Shown piece after piece: positions 6,016 through 6,824 of a DNA stretch of 6,824 bases (its first letter is position 1; every line of letters starts with the position of its first letter). The notes beneath the pieces were generated by a model that had not been told where the DNA came from, made no database searches, and saw only the letters and a list, made by a program, of their open reading frames with translations. The position numbers and the translations under genes were made by a program. The DNA comes from an uncultured Bacteroidales bacterium. Lineage in GTDB: Bacteria; Bacteroidota; Bacteroidia; Bacteroidales; WCHB1-69. Location: the NCBI GenBank assembly GCA_937901455.1, contig CALDIA010000020.1, positions 1 through 6,824 of the forward strand, in the 5' to 3' direction.

Positions 6016-6824
6016 GAAGTATCAAAAGAATGGGGAATATCTTTAGGAGATAATTTAAGAATAAAAGGAAGAGTTTTTAGTCAACCACGTTTAATATTTA
6101 AAAATCAAAATATAACTCCAAGAAATGGTAAATTCATGAGTGGACAAGCTTTAGATCCTGTTAAATTTAATGTAAATAATTTTGTCTACATATATGATTC
6201 AAGAGATAAATCTGATATTAAAAGTTGCCTAAAATTATTTGTAGATAAAGCAAGAAATAAAGGAATTAATATTGATATACAACTTAATGAAATACATGGA
6301 GTTGCTTTAAAAGATTTTCGTAATTGGGATGATATTTATAAAAATTTAAAAATAGTCAAAGAACATGCAAATACTATTAAAATGGCAATAGTTTTCTTGT
6401 CTCCTACATTAGAAAAATATTATGGAAATTTAAAATCATTTTTTACTAATGATACACAATTTGCTTCTCAATTTATTATTTCCAAAAAACTCCAAGATCC
6501 AAAAAGAGCAGGTTCAATAATGTTCAATATTGTTGAGCAAATTAATGTAAAGATGGGAGGAAAAAATTTTTACATAGATTTTTATCGCGAAAAAATAATA
6601 CCACCAAATAAAGTATATATGATTATAGGACTTGAAACAAGACAATCAGCAAATGGAGAAGATTTAGTAATGACTTCATCATCAAGTAGCAATTTAGAAA
6701 AAATAATCACTTCAGTTTTTAGTGTACAAAATATTCAACAAGAAAAAGAACATGCAATTCAAACAATGATAGATTTATCACTTAAAGCTTTACAAAATTC
6801 AGGTTGTCCTCATCCTCCAGATTA
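6001..6824 (+). CDS. Piwi-clade Argonaute, internal fragment (L2 linker, MID, start of PIWI), open at both ends
   Basis: The frame starting at 6001 is open to the window end (274 complete codons, no intron visible). Argonautes bind small RNA guides and silence or cleave matching transcripts. Residues 9-24 (KEWGISLGDNLRIKGR) match the EWGLSF..NL...GR signature of metazoan Piwi proteins, and 39-60 follow the same L2 to MID path. The MID guide 5'-phosphate pocket is complete: Y141, K145 and Q157 (in SQFII), plus K184 in INVKMGG. The PIWI domain begins at MIIGLETRQ (207-215), aligned with Piwi MIVGIDCYH, so the first catalytic Asp is replaced by E212. E248 in QQEKE fits the glutamate-finger position. 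The remaining catalytic Asp and His, and the N and PAZ domains, are outside the fragment. The frame continues upstream of 6001 to a stop at 5941-5943, but that part is antisense to the peptidase gene and the ATG at 5959 is not a credible start. All 14 glutamines are CAA and third positions are mostly A/T. Source: probably an AT-rich protist. It is unlike short prokaryotic Argonautes. Confidence 0.9.

Noticed and set aside
5959..6824. ATG at 5959 as the start of the Argonaute frame
   Set aside because: Bases 5959-6000 are antisense to the peptidase coding sequence and differ in composition. The fragment also begins mid-protein in the L2 linker, so the real start is not in the window.
6001..6824. 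Prokaryotic Argonaute defence system
   Set aside because: The signatures follow eukaryotic Piwi proteins, no partner nuclease, SIR2 or TIR gene is adjacent, and composition does not fit the bacterial neighbours.

Overview
The window joins two DNAs of different origin. Positions 1 to about 6000 are bacterial, about half G+C, and most likely from a Bacteroidales (Prevotella/Bacteroides-like) anaerobe. The evidence is the TAnnTTTG-type promoter elements, the weak or absent Shine-Dalgarno sequences, a very long periplasmic TPR protein, and a long multi-cluster RnfB of the kind found in that phylum. Positions from about 6001 to the end are only about a quarter G+C and encode an internal piece of an Argonaute protein of the Piwi clade, a family of eukaryotes. 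The most economical reading is a chimeric contig joining a gut or rumen-type Bacteroidales to an AT-rich protist. Horizontal transfer cannot be excluded from sequence alone.

Layout of the bacterial part: a leftward operon holds a 1010-residue exported TPR protein (79-3111, minus) followed after 16 bases by the first 20 codons of another exported protein (1-62, minus, cut by the window edge). A 269-base AT-rich divergent intergenic region carries candidate promoters for both directions and an inverted-repeat motif. Rightward come rnfB (3381-4238) and rnfC (4275-5687), two iron-sulfur subunits of the Rnf ferredoxin:NAD+ oxidoreductase, which couples electron transfer to ion pumping at the inner membrane. 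The membrane subunits rnfD/G/E/A, usually directly downstream, are absent. Instead a small hairpin region leads to the convergent 3' end of a probable metallopeptidase gene (5734 to about 6000, minus), which is cut off abruptly.

Layout of the eukaryotic-type part: one frame is open from the junction to the window end (274 codons, no stop). It covers the L2 linker, the MID domain and the start of the PIWI domain. The four residues expected to hold the guide 5' phosphate are all present, but the first catalytic aspartate of the PIWI slicer site appears to be glutamate. This fragment and the junction beside it are the most interesting content of the window.
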